A stretch of DNA of 64,000 nucleotides from JAABQG01 sp963726365 (GTDB lineage Bacteria > Pseudomonadota > Gammaproteobacteria > Burkholderiales > Burkholderiaceae_C). Positions 53,223 to 63,829 of the stretch are shown here, one piece after another. Positions within the stretch are counted from its first letter, which is position 1; every line of letters begins with the position of its first letter. The DNA is taken from NCBI GenBank assembly GCA_963726365.1, contig CAVSCI010000013.1, positions 1 to 64,000 of the forward strand, read 5' to 3'. The notes below the pieces were generated by a model that did no database searches, was not told the DNA's origin, and saw nothing but the letters and a program-made list of their open reading frames with translations. Both the position numbers and the translations under genes were made by a program.

Positions 53223-54179
53223 TCACCCGCGTCCGGCCAGCCGCTTCAGCCCCTGGACCTGCTGGGCCCAGAAGCCGGCGCCGTAGTCGCGTCCCTGCTC
53301 GACCTGGTCGCGCACGCCCGTCGGGTCAAAGCGCAGCTCAAAGTTGGCTGTGCCAAACAGCATGTCCCACCAGGGAAGCAGCACGCCAAAGTTATAACCT
53401 CCCAGCGTGCCCTTGCCCGCCGACTCATGCCCGATGCCCACGCTGTGGTGCAGCCGGTGAAAGCGCGGGCTGACCCACAGCCGCTCGCCGATGCGGCCGA
53501 ACCAGATCTTCAGGTTGGCATGCTGGAAGTTCTCGCTGAGCTGGCTGAGGGCCACCAGCGCCACGAACTGCCCCGGCGCCACGCCGATCAGGATCGCCAG
53601 CAGCACGAACAGCAGGTCGCGCAGGATATCGTCAAGCAAGTGGTTGCGGTTGTCCGTCCACATCGTCATCTGGCGCTGGGAGTGGTGCAGCGAATGCAGC
53701 GCCCACCACCAGTTGAACCGGTGCTGCGCGCGGTGCAGCCAGTAGTTGGCGAAATCGAAGACCACCAGGTAGATGATGAAACTGACGACGGCGCCATCGG
53801 TCACGCCGGGCCAGAGCTGGTCCAGGTGGAAGGTGCCCAGACCGCGTCCGCGCAGTTCGCCCAGGCCCGCCTCCAGCCAGTTCTCGAAGGTGAAGAACAT
53901 CACCAGCTTGAACAGGCCCAGCCGGTGGATCACGGTGTAGATCACATCCACGAGCACCGCGCGCCGGTCGGTGACGGGTTCAACGGGCCACAGGCGCTGC
54001 ATCGGCCCGATCACCGCCACCATCACGGCGATCTGCAGCAGCCCCACCACCAGCCAGCCGGTGCCGTCATACGCGATTTCGAGCAGGTTGCCGGCACCCA
54101 GCGCAAACGCCAGCGGCTGCACCACCGTCTCGAACAACCACTGTTGCCAGGCGGCGAAATGGTCAGCAAACCAGTCCAC
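53223..54179 (-). CDS. Sterol desaturase/fatty-acid hydroxylase family protein
   Basis: A 318-residue membrane di-iron hydroxylase family protein. The histidine clusters are all there: HRAQHRFNWWWALHSLHHS (HxxxH then HxxHH) and RFHRLHHSVG (HxxHH), between four or so membrane helices. It hydroxylates or desaturates a membrane lipid, such as a hopanoid, carotenoid or fatty acid. Starts: a GTG at 54179 (VDWFADHF) avoids overlap; a GTG at 54239 would overlap the deacetylase gene by 47 nt. I prefer the former. Confidence 0.85.
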   Translation of the reverse strand: MDWFADHFAAWQQWLFETVVQPLAFALGAGNLLEIAYDGTGWLVVGLLQIAVMVAVIGPMQRLWPVEPVTDRRAVLVDVIYTVIHRLGLFKLVMFFTFENWLEAGLGELRGRGLGTFHLDQLWPGVTDGAVVSFIIYLVVFDFANYWLHRAQHRFNWWWALHSLHHSQRQMTMWTDNRNHLLDDILRDLLFVLLAILIGVAPGQFVALVALSQLSENFQHANLKIWFGRIGERLWVSPRFHRLHHSVGIGHESAGKGTLGGYNFGVLLPWWDMLFGTANFELRFDPTGVRDQVEQGRDYGAGFWAQQVQGLKRLAGRG

Positions 54180-54192
54180 AGTGGCCTGCCGG

Positions 54193-55011
54193 TCAACCGC
54201 CGTTCGCGGCAATCCAGCCTTTGTAGGCCGGATGCTCACGCAGCGTCTCGAAACAGAACCCGCGCTCCTTGAGGCCCACGATCAGCGGCTCCAGAACGGC
54301 TGGGGCCCAGGGGTCCTGGCGCGACCAGATGCCCAGGTGGGCCAGCAGGATGTCACCCTCCCGGATGTCACGCAGCGCCTTCTTCAGCAAGGCCTCATTC
54401 GGGTACTTTTCGCTGGGCAGCTCATCGCCCAGGAAGCCTGCGGGCGACCAGCCCACATGCTCAAACCCGCAGGCTTTCGCTGCCGCCAGGAGCTTGGGCG
54501 AGGTCTTGCCGCCCGGCGCGCGAAACAGGGGCAGCGGCTTCTTGCCCGTGATGTCCTGCAAGCGCTCCGCGGCATACGCGACATTGGCGCAGTACTTCTT
54601 GGCGTCCCAGGTGAACTCGCGCCCCTCGAAAGCGCCAGCCGAAGGCCGTACGCGGAAGGCCGGCACCGTGCCGCGCACATCACCGCGCCAGTAGACGTGA
54701 TCCCAGGTATGCGAGGCAAACTCGTGACCTTCGCCGGCACGGGCTTTCCACCACGGCGCCCAGTGGGCGCTGAGGCTGCCGCTCCCGGCGGGCGTGCGCT
54801 CGTTGGCCGCAAAGAAGGTGACTCGCACCTTCTGACGGTTCAGCACCTCGGCGACGAACGGCGCAATCTCCATGTGGCCGGTGTCGAATGTCAGGTACAA
54901 CGGCTTCGCACAGGTGGTTTTCGAAGTATTCTGGGCCCATCCCAGCGTCGGATGGATGAAACTTGCTATGACTATTGAAGCAAGCAGGCCAAGGCGCGAA
55001 AAACTCGTCAT
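54193..55011 (-). CDS. Secreted polysaccharide deacetylase
   Basis: A 272-residue NodB-type deacetylase with an N-terminal signal peptide (LASIVIASFIHPTLGWAQ, cleaved near residue 27). Motif 1 is LTFDTGHME, motif 2 SHTWDHVYW (SHT-DH), motif 3 FRAPGGKTS, and LLAHLGIWS is the last. It removes acetyl groups from a cell-wall or exopolysaccharide. The ATG at 55011 has AGGAGTAATTG in front. The second half of the signal peptide is encoded by a copy of the dispersed repeat (54,925-54,985). It follows the YncE-type gene by 19 nt, so the two are an operon. Confidence 0.88.
   Translation of the reverse strand: MTSFSRLGLLASIVIASFIHPTLGWAQNTSKTTCAKPLYLTFDTGHMEIAPFVAEVLNRQKVRVTFFAANERTPAGSGSLSAHWAPWWKARAGEGHEFASHTWDHVYWRGDVRGTVPAFRVRPSAGAFEGREFTWDAKKYCANVAYAAERLQDITGKKPLPLFRAPGGKTSPKLLAAAKACGFEHVGWSPAGFLGDELPSEKYPNEALLKKALRDIREGDILLAHLGIWSRQDPWAPAVLEPLIVGLKERGFCFETLREHPAYKGWIAANGG
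54925..54985 (-). repeat. Dispersed repeat, copy 9, inside the deacetylase signal peptide
   Basis: On the minus strand: ATAGTCATAGCAAGTTTCAT then CCATCCGACGCTGGGATGGG. It fits ATAGC...CATCC-GACGCTGGGA of the family, as in copy 7, and encodes SIVIASFIHPTLGWA. Confidence 0.6.
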
Positions 55012-55030
55012 CAATTACTCCTGAGGGGCA

Positions 55031-56014
55031 TCACTGCCGCGGCGCGTGGTCCAGCGTCCAGACCCCGTGCGGGGACTTGCCCACGTTGATCTGGCGCACC
55101 ACCGTGCGGGTGGCAGTGTCGATCACCGTCAGCTTGCGGGCCCAGCGCGAGGCCAGCATGATGGTCTTGCCATCGGCGGAGATGTCCATGTCGTCGGGGC
55201 CGGCCGGGCCCGGGAACTGGTCGACGACCTCCATCTTCTGGTAGTCGATCTTGCTGATGGTGTTGGCCACGCGGTTGCTCACCAGCACGTGCCGCCCGTC
55301 ACCGAAAGCACGGAACGAATGCGCGCCCTTGCCGGTCTTGATGGTCTTGACCAGCCGGCCTTCCTTGCCGCTCACGTCGTACACCTCGACGCCGTCGCCG
55401 CCGGTCAGGCCGACCAGCACGGTCTTGTCGTCCGGCGTGCCAAAGACGTCGGCCGGCATCGCGCCGGTCTTGACGCGCCATTTCAATGCCTGGCTCGCCA
55501 GGTCAATGGCGACCAGCTCGTCGCTGTCCTGCATGGTGGACCAGACCGTGCTGCTCTTGCTGTCGATCCACAGGTGGCTCGGTGTCTTGCCGGTGGGAAT
55601 GCGCTTGGCCAGGCTCAGATCCTTGCCGTCCCAGCGGTAGATGTCCACATGGTTCAGCCGGTTGGCCGCCGTGACGAACCACTTCATGTCGGGCGAAAAA
55701 CGCAGGTGGTAGGGGTCGAGGATGCCACGCACCTCGCGCTGCACCTCCGCGGTGCGCGGGTCGATGAAAGTCAGCGAATCGCTCAGCGCATTGGCCACGA
55801 TGACCGACTTCTCATCGGGTGTCATGTACAGGTGGTGCGGTTCCTTGCCGGTGGGAATGCGCTTGATTTCCTTCCAGGTGGCCGTGTCGATCACGCTGAC
55901 GTTGCCTTCCAGCGAATTCAGCACGAAAAGCGGCGCCGGACCGGCGGCCAGGACAGGCACGGGCAAAACAAGATGCAAGGCGACAAGCAGGAGGGAAAAA
56001 CGGCGAAATGACAT
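55031..56014 (-). CDS. YncE-like beta-propeller protein, secreted
   Basis: A 327-residue protein with a signal peptide (FSLLLVALHLVLPVPVLAAG) and a repeated propeller: SVIDTATWKEIKRIPTGKEP, FIDPRTAEVQREV, VAIDLASQALKWRVKTGAMP, KLTVIDTATRTVVRQINVGK. The YVTN/YncE pattern and length indicate seven blades. Such proteins are periplasmic and bind ligands or DNA; the role with the neighbouring deacetylase is likely envelope-related. ATG at 56014 (MSFRRFSLL) is preferred over an upstream ATG 30 nt earlier. Confidence 0.88.
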   Translation of the reverse strand: MSFRRFSLLLVALHLVLPVPVLAAGPAPLFVLNSLEGNVSVIDTATWKEIKRIPTGKEPHHLYMTPDEKSVIVANALSDSLTFIDPRTAEVQREVRGILDPYHLRFSPDMKWFVTAANRLNHVDIYRWDGKDLSLAKRIPTGKTPSHLWIDSKSSTVWSTMQDSDELVAIDLASQALKWRVKTGAMPADVFGTPDDKTVLVGLTGGDGVEVYDVSGKEGRLVKTIKTGKGAHSFRAFGDGRHVLVSNRVANTISKIDYQKMEVVDQFPGPAGPDDMDISADGKTIMLASRWARKLTVIDTATRTVVRQINVGKSPHGVWTLDHAPRQ

Positions 56015-56093
56015 CACAAAAACTACTTTCTCAGCAGAAGTCAAGTGTAGCCGGGCAGCCCGCAGACCCCGACCAGGCGCTTAATATCGACGC

Positions 56094-56897
56094 ATGAATC
56101 TGATGGACATTGACGGGGTCGGGATCGAAGTGCATCGCATCGCCGGGCCGGCGCGCCCCGACCCGCTTGCGCCACTGGTTTTCCTTCACGAAGGCCTGGG
56201 ATCGGTGGCCATGTGGCGCGACTGGCCCAGGCAACTCTGCGCCGCCACCGGGCGTGCCGGTGTGGTGATTTCACGCCGGGGCTACGGCCGCTCGGACCCG
56301 GTGCCCGACGTGCGCGGCGATTCTTCGGAGCAGGCTGGCCGGCGCTCCGGACGCCTGCGGCCGGACTACATGCACCGGGAAGCCTGGGAAGTCATGCCTG
56401 CCCTGCTGGCAAAGCTCGGGATCGATCATCCGGTTCTGGTGGGCCACTCGGACGGCGGCACGATCGCCCTGCTCTACGCGAGCCGCTTTCAGGTGACCGC
56501 CTGCATCGTGATGGCGCCGCACGTCATGGTGGAAGACATTTCAGTTGCCGCCATTGCCCAGGCGCGCGAGGCTTTCCAGAGCGGCGGTCTGCGCGAGCGG
56601 CTGGCGCGCTTTCACGCCGACGTGGACGGCGCCTTCTGGCAATGGAACGACATCTGGCTCAGTGAAGACTTTCGCGCCTTCGACATCCGCGAGGACTGCC
56701 GGCGCATCACGGCCCCTCTGCTGGCCATCCAGGGCGTGGACGACCCCTACGGCACGATGGCACAGATCGACGAGATTGCCGCGAATGCGCCGCAGGCCCG
56801 GCTGCTCAAGCTGCCAGGCTGTGGCCACTCCCCCCACCGCGAGCAGCCGCAAGCCGTAAACGAGGCGATCCGGCAGTTTCTGACCGGCCTCCCGTAG
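56094..56897 (+). CDS. Alpha/beta hydrolase
   Basis: A 267-residue alpha/beta hydrolase: LVFLHEGLGSVAMWRDWP (oxyanion loop HEGLGS), RRGYGRSDPVPD, nucleophile GHSDGGTIALLY (Ser116 or so) and LPGCGHSPHREQ with the catalytic histidine. This subgroup (HEGLGS, GHSDGG) occurs next to aromatic degradation genes and includes esterases with broad substrates. It diverges from the YncE-type gene across a short intergenic region. Confidence 0.88.
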   Translation: MNLMDIDGVGIEVHRIAGPARPDPLAPLVFLHEGLGSVAMWRDWPRQLCAATGRAGVVISRRGYGRSDPVPDVRGDSSEQAGRRSGRLRPDYMHREAWEVMPALLAKLGIDHPVLVGHSDGGTIALLYASRFQVTACIVMAPHVMVEDISVAAIAQAREAFQSGGLRERLARFHADVDGAFWQWNDIWLSEDFRAFDIREDCRRITAPLLAIQGVDDPYGTMAQIDEIAANAPQARLLKLPGCGHSPHREQPQAVNEAIRQFLTGLP

Positions 56898-56962
56898 CTA
56901 CTCAATTGATAGCTTTCAATGTCCATTCGACGCTGGACTGCTGCCAATTTTCTTGATATTTT
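56895..56962 (+). repeat. Dispersed repeat, copy 8 (most complete)
   Basis: Reads TAGCTACTCAATTGATAGCT then TTCAATGTCCATTCGACGCT and GGACTGCTGCCAATTTTC. The longest copy: paired TAGCTA...TGATAGCT, GTCCATTCGACGCTGGA, followed by an A/T-rich tail. It overlaps the stop of the preceding hydrolase gene and lies between that gene and the convergent pseudouridine synthase gene. Confidence 0.75.
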
Positions 56963-56984
56963 TCGGAAAAATCAGAAAACCTGC

Positions 56985-57707
56985 TCAACCGCTGATCAAA
57001 GCCAGGTCTTCGCCCTCCAGCCAGCGCCACTGGCCCGGCAACAACGCCTCGGTCAGCGCCAGCCCGCCGATCTGCGAGCGGTGCAGGCCTTCCACCCGGT
57101 TGCCCACGGCGGCGAGCATGCGCTTGACCTGGTGATATTTGCCTTCGGTCAGCGTCAGCCGCAGGTGAAAGTCGTCCACCACCTCGCAGGCGGCGGCTTT
57201 CACGGGCTTCGGGTCGTCGTCCAGCACCACGCCAGACAGCAGTTTGCGCACCTGAACGTCATCAAGCGGGTGTTTGGTCGTCACTTCGTAGACTTTTGGC
57301 ACGTGGTGGCGCGGTGAACTCATGCGGTGGATGAACTTGCCGTCGTCGGTCAGCAACAGCAGGCCGGTGGTGTCCTGGTCCAGCCGCCCGACCGCCTGCA
57401 CGCCCTGCACCGGCCCCTTTTGCGGGCGCTGGCGCAATGGTGCCGGTAGCAGCGTGTAAATGCTCGGGTAGGTCGATGGCTTTTGCGAGCACTCGGTACC
57501 GGCGGGCTTGTGCAGCAGGATGTAGGCTTTCTCGTGGTACGGCCAAGGCTTGCCCTGCACAGTGAACTGCAGTCCTTTGGGATCGAAGTCGGCCGCAGAG
57601 TCGCTGCACGGCTCGCCACTCACGGTCACGAAGCCCTGTTGCACCAGCCCCGCGCAGACGCGCCGCGTCCCGAAGCCTTGTGAATAAAGAATGTCCTGGA
57701 TTTGCAT
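56985..57707 (-). CDS. RsuA/RluE-family pseudouridine synthase
   Basis: A 240-residue pseudouridine synthase of the RsuA branch: an S4-like N-domain (IQDILYSQGFGTRRVCAGLV), catalytic aspartate in VGRLDQDTTGLLLLT (conserved RLD), KVYEVTTKHPL, and EGKYHQVKRMLAAVGNRVEGLHR. It modifies 16S or 23S rRNA. The ATG at 57707 (MQIQDILYSQ) is preferred to an earlier start. The right flank of this gene is where sequence quality starts to fall. Confidence 0.9.
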   Translation of the reverse strand: MQIQDILYSQGFGTRRVCAGLVQQGFVTVSGEPCSDSAADFDPKGLQFTVQGKPWPYHEKAYILLHKPAGTECSQKPSTYPSIYTLLPAPLRQRPQKGPVQGVQAVGRLDQDTTGLLLLTDDGKFIHRMSSPRHHVPKVYEVTTKHPLDDVQVRKLLSGVVLDDDPKPVKAAACEVVDDFHLRLTLTEGKYHQVKRMLAAVGNRVEGLHRSQIGGLALTEALLPGQWRWLEGEDLALISG

Positions 57708-57829
57708 GGCCCCAAGTATCGCCCTGCCCGACGTCATCGCTCAAGGGGGCAGGCTGCGGGCCGATGCCGCAGCGCCGGATCGCGCGCCGCAGGCTTCCCC
57801 TCAAGACCCGGCGGCAGCGGGCGATGCTA

Positions 57830-58612
57830 CTTCGGCACGCCGAAGGTGAGATTGGCCCAGAGCGTTTCCCAGGCCGCGCCGATCTGCTCGGTCAGCCGGG
57901 CGTCGGGTTCGCGCAAGACCACGGCGTCGAGCATGTAGGCATGGCCCGCGAGGACCGGAACCACGGCGACGCCGGCCTTGTCCGTCCGCACCGTCGTGAT
58001 CGTCACCTAGCTGCACGGCGCCTTGAAAAAGACCGCTATCTGGGCGTTGGGCCGGACCTCGCTGCGGTAGAAAAGCTGGACGCGCATGCCGCGGCTCAGG
58101 TCGTCGGTATAGGGGTTGGTCAGCGCCACGATCTCCGTTTCCAGGCCGGTGCGGCGGTCTGCGCCCGCGCTCTTGCCCACGCCGATCAGGGTCTTGGAAT
58201 ACCGGGAGTAGGCTTCCACGAAATTGCTGATGGGCAGGGAGCGCGCGGTGAGCCGCTTGAGCAGATCGCCCAGGTCTTTGTGGCTCGCAAAGGACTGGAA
58301 CTTCCCCCACTGCGCCTAGTCGAGGATCGGAACCTTGGACGGTAGCCGACCAAGAGTCCTGGGACAGCAGCACCTGCTGATCATGGGTGTCAGGCCCAGC
58401 GCAACTTGGCGGACTTGCACCGCAAACACGCATAGCTGACAATACGCTGCGGAATGTAGGGTACTTTGTCCCGGCGAAAAATTCGCCGTTGATGAGTTCG
58501 GCCGTGAGCTTGCGGCCGGGTTCGATCTGGTAAGCCAGAGGTTCGAGCCAGAATTCGTGGCTCATCACCGGGCTGGCAACAAGGGCGAGACAAAGGATCA
58601 ATGAACGCATGA
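57830..58612 (-). pseudogene. DUF4198-type periplasmic protein, multiply frameshifted
   Basis: Pieces in three frames give one protein of the DUF4198 family, often linked to nickel/cobalt uptake genes. Signal and start: MRSLILCLALVASPVMSHEF with FWLEPLAYQIEPGRKLTAEL; middle: SRYSKTLIGVGKSAGADRRT, VQLFYRSEVRPNAQIAVFFK; end: GVAVVPVLAGHAYMLDAVVL and RLTEQIGAAWETLWANLTFG. Breaks near 58,440-58,460, 58,315 and 58,010 (an in-frame stop in CACCTAGCTGC). It may be an error-laden read of an intact gene. HupE/UreJ follows divergently. Confidence 0.7.
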
Positions 58613-59316
58613 TGGGTACTTTACAAGTGGGCAAAAGCCTTGGCGCAACGGGCTAGTGTCGGCCGCCTGTGGAAAAGTCTCGCGCTGGGCTCATTGCCCC
58701 GGCGGCGATGGCGCACGAGGTGGTGACGGCGATCGCGGACATGACGCTGGTTGACGGTCGCCTGAACTTCGAGGTGAGACTGAACCTCGAGCCTCTCGTA
58801 GCGGGCATCAACCTCGCGGCGGTCAATGACACCAATAATGCGCCCCAGGCAGCGACCTATGATACCTTGCGCGCCCTGGATCCGGCCGCGCTCGAAACCC
58901 GCTTTCGCGCCTTCTGGCCGCAGATGGCGACCCGGATTTTGTGCGCGTCAAAGGCAAGAACTTGCCCGTCGAGCTGACCGGGCTGAGAGTGCAGGCGGTA
59001 GGCGATGTGGGCAAGGTGCGCCCTTCGACCTGCGGTTCAGCGTGTTGCCCCGATGACGAGCGTCGTCGATGTCGGCTGGGCGCACGAGTTCGGCACGCTG
59101 TAATACGTCAGCAGGAATGAAGACTCACGGTCGATCCAGGCGCGAATGACGGTGGCCAATCCGCTGTTGGCCGCACTAGAGGTAAACGTTCTTCGGCTAC
59201 ATCGCGATCGGCTTCGACATATCGTTAAGGGGAAGGATACATACTCTTTGTGCTGGGGTTGTTTTTTTTGTAGATTAGGTTGGGTGTTGCTGTTGTGGCA
59301 GATTTCGGTTTTCACG

Positions 59317-59838
<522 letters not shown>

Positions 59839-59849
59839 AATAGAAGAAC

Positions 59850-61337
59850 ACCGCCTCGGCCTCGATCTCGACGAGGTAGATCGCCGACCAGGCGCCCGAC
59901 CTCGCACCAGCGTGTTGGCCGGCCGGATGTCGCCGAAGACGCGGCCGTGCACGCGCGCCGACCGGCTCCCAGTGGTTGGCGTCGCGCAGCTAGACGCGGG
60001 TCCGCACGACGTCGTCCAGGCGTGCCGCCCAGCGCCTCGATGCTGGCGGCGATCTTGTCGAGGATGTAGACGGCCTGCCCGCCGGGATCGCCGGGGCACG
60101 ACGACCGCGCCGGCGCTGTGCGTCGCCGTCGTGCCGCTGACGAGGATGCGCTCGCCGACGCGCACGGCGCGGGAATAGCCGCAGAGCGGTTCCCAGACGC
60201 TGCCGCAGTCGACGCGCCAGCGGCCGGCGCGGCCCGGCACCGGCTCGCGCCCGTAGATCTTGCGGCAGCGCTGTCGAGGTGATGGCTGAGGTCGCCGGCC
60301 GCGGTGAGGAAGGGCGGCTTGCGGTATTCGTCGCCGCAATCGCCCGGGATGCGGCTGCGTGCCGGCGAACGCCTCGTCGAGCCGCGCCCGGTCCTCGTCG
60401 TCGAGCGCGAAGGAGAACAGCCGCAGATTGTCGGCGCGGTGCTCGCGCTCGCTCAGCCGCGCGCCGACGATCACCGCCGCCACCGCCGGATGCTCCAGCA
60501 CCCAGCGCGTCGCGACGTTGGACGACCGACACGCCGTGCCGCTCGCGCGACCGCTCTGCAGCGCGCGCAGCACGCCCTGCAACACGCCCCAGCCGCCGAT
60601 CGCGTCGATGAAGCGGCGGTACTTCATCTTGCACCAGTCGGCGATTCGCTCGGCCGGCTCCGTCGCGCCGACCCAGCGCTCGCGACAGGAACCCGCCGCC
60701 GAGCGTGCCATAGGCCAGCAGCTGCACGCCGTTCGCCAGGCAGAAGCGCCGACATGTCGCCGGCCGCGCGGCGATCGAGCAGCGAGAAGCACAGCTGGTT
60801 GGTCGCGATCGGCACGCCGTGCTTCACCAGCGACGCGCAGATGGTCGGTGTCGAAATTGGTGACGCCGATGTGGCGGATCAGCGGCCCTCCGCGCGCAGC
60901 GCCGCCATCTCCTTCATGCGCATCGAGCCAGGCCGGGTGCTCGAAGGTCCACCAGTGGAACTGCATGCAGGTCGACGCGCGCGCACGCCGCAGGCGTTCG
61001 AGGCTGCGCCGCACGCCTTCGCGCACCGACGTCGCGCGTCATCGGGCCGGGCGTCGGGCACCATTTGGTGAAGGCATCGCGGCGGCGCCTGCCCGCCCTG
61101 CGCCGGCGCGAACACGGCCGGCGATGTCCTCGGCGCCGCCGTAGTGGTCGGCCATGTCGAAGGCTGTCGAAGCCGGCCGCGGCATACTCGGCGAGGTCGC
61201 CGCGGCCGCGCGTCGTAGTCGAGCTGCGTGCCGTCGCGTTCCTGGTCCGCCACCTGCCAGAGGCCGGTGACGATGCGGCTGACTCGAGCCCGGGGCGAGC
61301 AGCGTGCGCGGTGGCCAGAGCCTATGGCGGTGCGCAT
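59850..61337 (-). pseudogene. Aldo/keto reductase joined to a RidA-like domain, many indels
   Basis: Pieces read in order give an aldo/keto reductase: RVSRIVTGLWQVADQERDGT, EYAAAGFDSFDMADHYGGAE, QFHWWTFEHPAWLDA, GLIRHIGVTNFDTDHLR, LLAYGTLGGGFLS, GVLQGVLRALQS, RWVLEHPAVAAVIVGARLSE. The end (from about 60,250) continues as a RidA/YjgF-type domain: CGYSRAVRVGERILVSGTTA, IDDVVRTRVYVRDA-like and ARVHGRVFGDIRPANTLV. So an AKR with a C-terminal Rid domain, or two adjacent genes. Frames change about every 50-100 nt. It belongs to the second, error-rich sequence. Confidence 0.6.
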
Positions 61338-61344
61338 GCGGAGC

Positions 61345-62715
61345 GGCTGAATGGCGCCGGAACCGACGTCGCGCCTCGCCTGCGCAGCGGCGAGGCCGCG
61401 CCGGCGCCTGAGGCAGCGGCAGCTGCCGCTGGACGGCCTGCACTTCCTCGGTGGTCATCTGGCCGACGGTCGGCGATCTCGCCGTTCTGGATGCGCCACT
61501 TGCGGAAGGGGCCGGTGATGTCGCCGTTCTGGTCGAACTCCACCGCGCCGATCACGCCGACATAGCGGATGCGGCTTGCCGTCCTTGAGCAGTTCCAGCG
61601 CGCGTGCGGAAGCCGTCGCGGGCCGGCATGCACCACCTCGCCGCCGGGGTCGGTGACCTCGCGGATCGCGTCGCGGATCGGCCCGGCCTCGAACCGGCCG
61701 GCCTTGCGCGATGGCGAGGCCCACGATGGCGGCGGCGTCGATAGGCGCGGTCGGCGGCCGGCGCGCTCGGCGCCGAAGCCGCCGCGACATGGCCGGATAG
61801 GCGCGGCGAAGATACTCGGTGGACGGCGTCGTCACGGTGCCGGAGGACGTGCCGAAGGCGTTGTTGAGGAAGCTGCGGGCCGACGTCGCGGATGAAGTCC
61901 GGCGCTGTTCATGCCGTCGTTGAGCAGGAAGCGTCTGCGGCGCCGCCCTGCTGGATCCAGGTGCGCGCGATGTTGGTGCCGTCGCCGGGATAGGAGACGA
62001 GGTAGAGCGCCGGCGGGTCGCCGCGCAGCGCCTGCGTCACCTCGGCGCGTAGCTCGCCTGGCTCTGGTTGTAGGGCGACGACGTCGATGATCTGCCCGCC
62101 GAGCGCGACATAGGCGCGGCGGAACTCGGTTGACCATGTTCACGCCGAAATCGTTGTTGACGTGGATGATCGCCAGCGTCGCAGCCCTGGTCCATGCGCG
62201 TACTTCGCCGCCGCCGTGCCCTGCAGCGCGTCGCGAGGTGATGGTGCGGAAGAACCAGCCGTGGGTCTGGCCCTCGGCGCGCCAGTGCGCGTCAGCGTCG
62301 GCGAGGAGGAGGCCGGCGAGATCTGCACCACGCCGGCCGGGCCGGTGACGCGTGGTCACGATCGGGATCGAGACGGAGCTGATGATGCCGCCGATGATCG
62401 CCGGCACCGGCGCAGGTCGACGAGCTGCGCGCGGCCTGGTCCACCGCGACCGAGCCCTGGGACTGCGCGTCGCGCACGTCGAAGGCGAGCCGGCAGCCGG
62501 CGATGCCCTGCGGCGCCGCGCGGCCTCGTTCAGCTCGTTGAAGGCGAGCTCGACCGACTTCGCCGCGGCCTGGCCGAAGCGGCCGGCCGGGGCCGGTGAG
62601 CGAGACGACGACGCCGACGGTGATGCGTGGAGGCCGGCGCCTGGGCGACGCGGTGGCGAGCATCGCCAAGGCTGCGAGTCGGCCATCGTGGCAGTGTGGT
62701 CGCCATGAACACTAG
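61345..62715 (-). pseudogene. Branched-chain amino-acid-type ABC transporter substrate-binding protein (LivK-like), many indels
   Basis: Pieces in changing frames give a periplasmic-binding protein of the Peripla_BP_6 family: ITVGVVVSLTGP, GRFGQAAAKSVELAFNELNE, AGCRLAFDVRDAQSQGSVAV, PAIIGGIISSVSIPIVTT, QISPASSSPTLT, GQTHGWFFRTITS, LAIIHVNNDFGVNMVN, RFLLNDGMNSA, DAAAIVGLAIA, ALELLKDGKP and VGVIGAVEFDQNGDITGPFR. The order is right, so it is one gene of about 400 residues with perhaps ten or more small indels. Transport partners are not in the window. Confidence 0.65.
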
Positions 62716-63820
62716 GTCGCATCGTTTCAGCTTGCTCCGGTTCGAACCGCAGGGTCAGGTCATTGTTGAGCTCGTATTTCATGATGCGTGCCGTGCGGGC
62801 CGGTGCGGTCGCGCTCGAGCGCGTAGAAATCGCCCTGCGGGCCGGGGTGCTGCGCGAGGACGGCGTCGATGGCGGCGCTGGTCCCCGGCGTCGAGGCGCA
62901 GGCGCGAAGACGGCGAGGTTGTCGCCAGATGCGTCGGCGTAGCGCGCGCCGACGATGGCGCCGGCGACATGCCGGCTGGTCGAGCACCCAGCGCGTCGCG
63001 ACGCGTGGCGATCGACACGCCATGCCGGCGCGCGATGCCGTCGAGCAGCGCGCAGCAGCGCCTGGAACGGCGTCCCAGCCGCCGAACTCCTCGATGATCA
63101 GCCTGTACTTGACCAGCGAGCGGTTCGTCGAAGCGGCTCCGCGGCTCCGGCTGCGCCGAGCCAGCGCTCGGAGAGGAACCCGCCGGCGACCGTGCCGTAG
63201 CAGAGCAGCTGCAGGCCGCTGCGCGCGCAGAGCGCGGCCAGCGCCGTCTGCCGGCCGCCGGTCGAGCAGCGAATACTGCACCTGCATGGTGACCAGCGGC
63301 ACGCCGGCATCGAGCATCGCCGCGCGTGTGCGGCGTGTCGAAGTTGGTGCCGCCGACGTGGCGCGATCTTGCCCTCCTCGCGCAGCGCGCTGCCAGCGCA
63401 CTGCGCGGCCTCGAGCCAGCCGCGGCATGGCGTAGTCCCACCAGTGGAACTGCACGAGGTCGAGCCGCTCCAGCCGCAGGCGCTGCAGCGAGCGGTCGAT
63501 GATGCGCTCGCACATGGCCGCGTCGACGCGTGGCCAGGTCGCGAGGTCGGGCACGAACTTGGTGTGCACCTGCAGCCGCGCGCAGGCCTCGCGCCTGCGC
63601 GCAGCGCCGGCGCGGAACTCGCCGATACATCTCCTCGACGCCGGTGTAGATGTCGGCGCAGTCGAAGGTGGTGACGCCGGCGTCGACGAAGGCGCGCCAT
63701 ATCGGCGATGGCGCGCTCGCGCTCGACCGCGCCATGGCCGCCGGCCAGCTGCCAGCCGCCGCGGATGATGCGCGGAGATGCGGTAGCCGGGCGCGAGTTC
63801 GAAGCGTCTCGACGGTCATG
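62716..63820 (-). pseudogene. Aldo/keto reductase, second copy type, many indels
   Basis: Readable pieces: GSWQLAGGH-like near the start, FVDAGVTTFDCADIYTGVEE, HTKFVPDLATW, SLQRLRLERLDLVQFHWWDY, FDTPHTR, QVQYSLLDRR, LLCYGTVAGGFLSERWLG, LVKYRLIIEEFGGWD, RWVLDQPA, and the end ALERDRTGPHGT with IMKYELNNDL. This is a different AKR from the one at 60-61 kb, and its readable pieces do not include the RidA part. Frame changes are as frequent as in its neighbours. Confidence 0.6.
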
Positions 63821-63829
63821 GCTCGGCCT

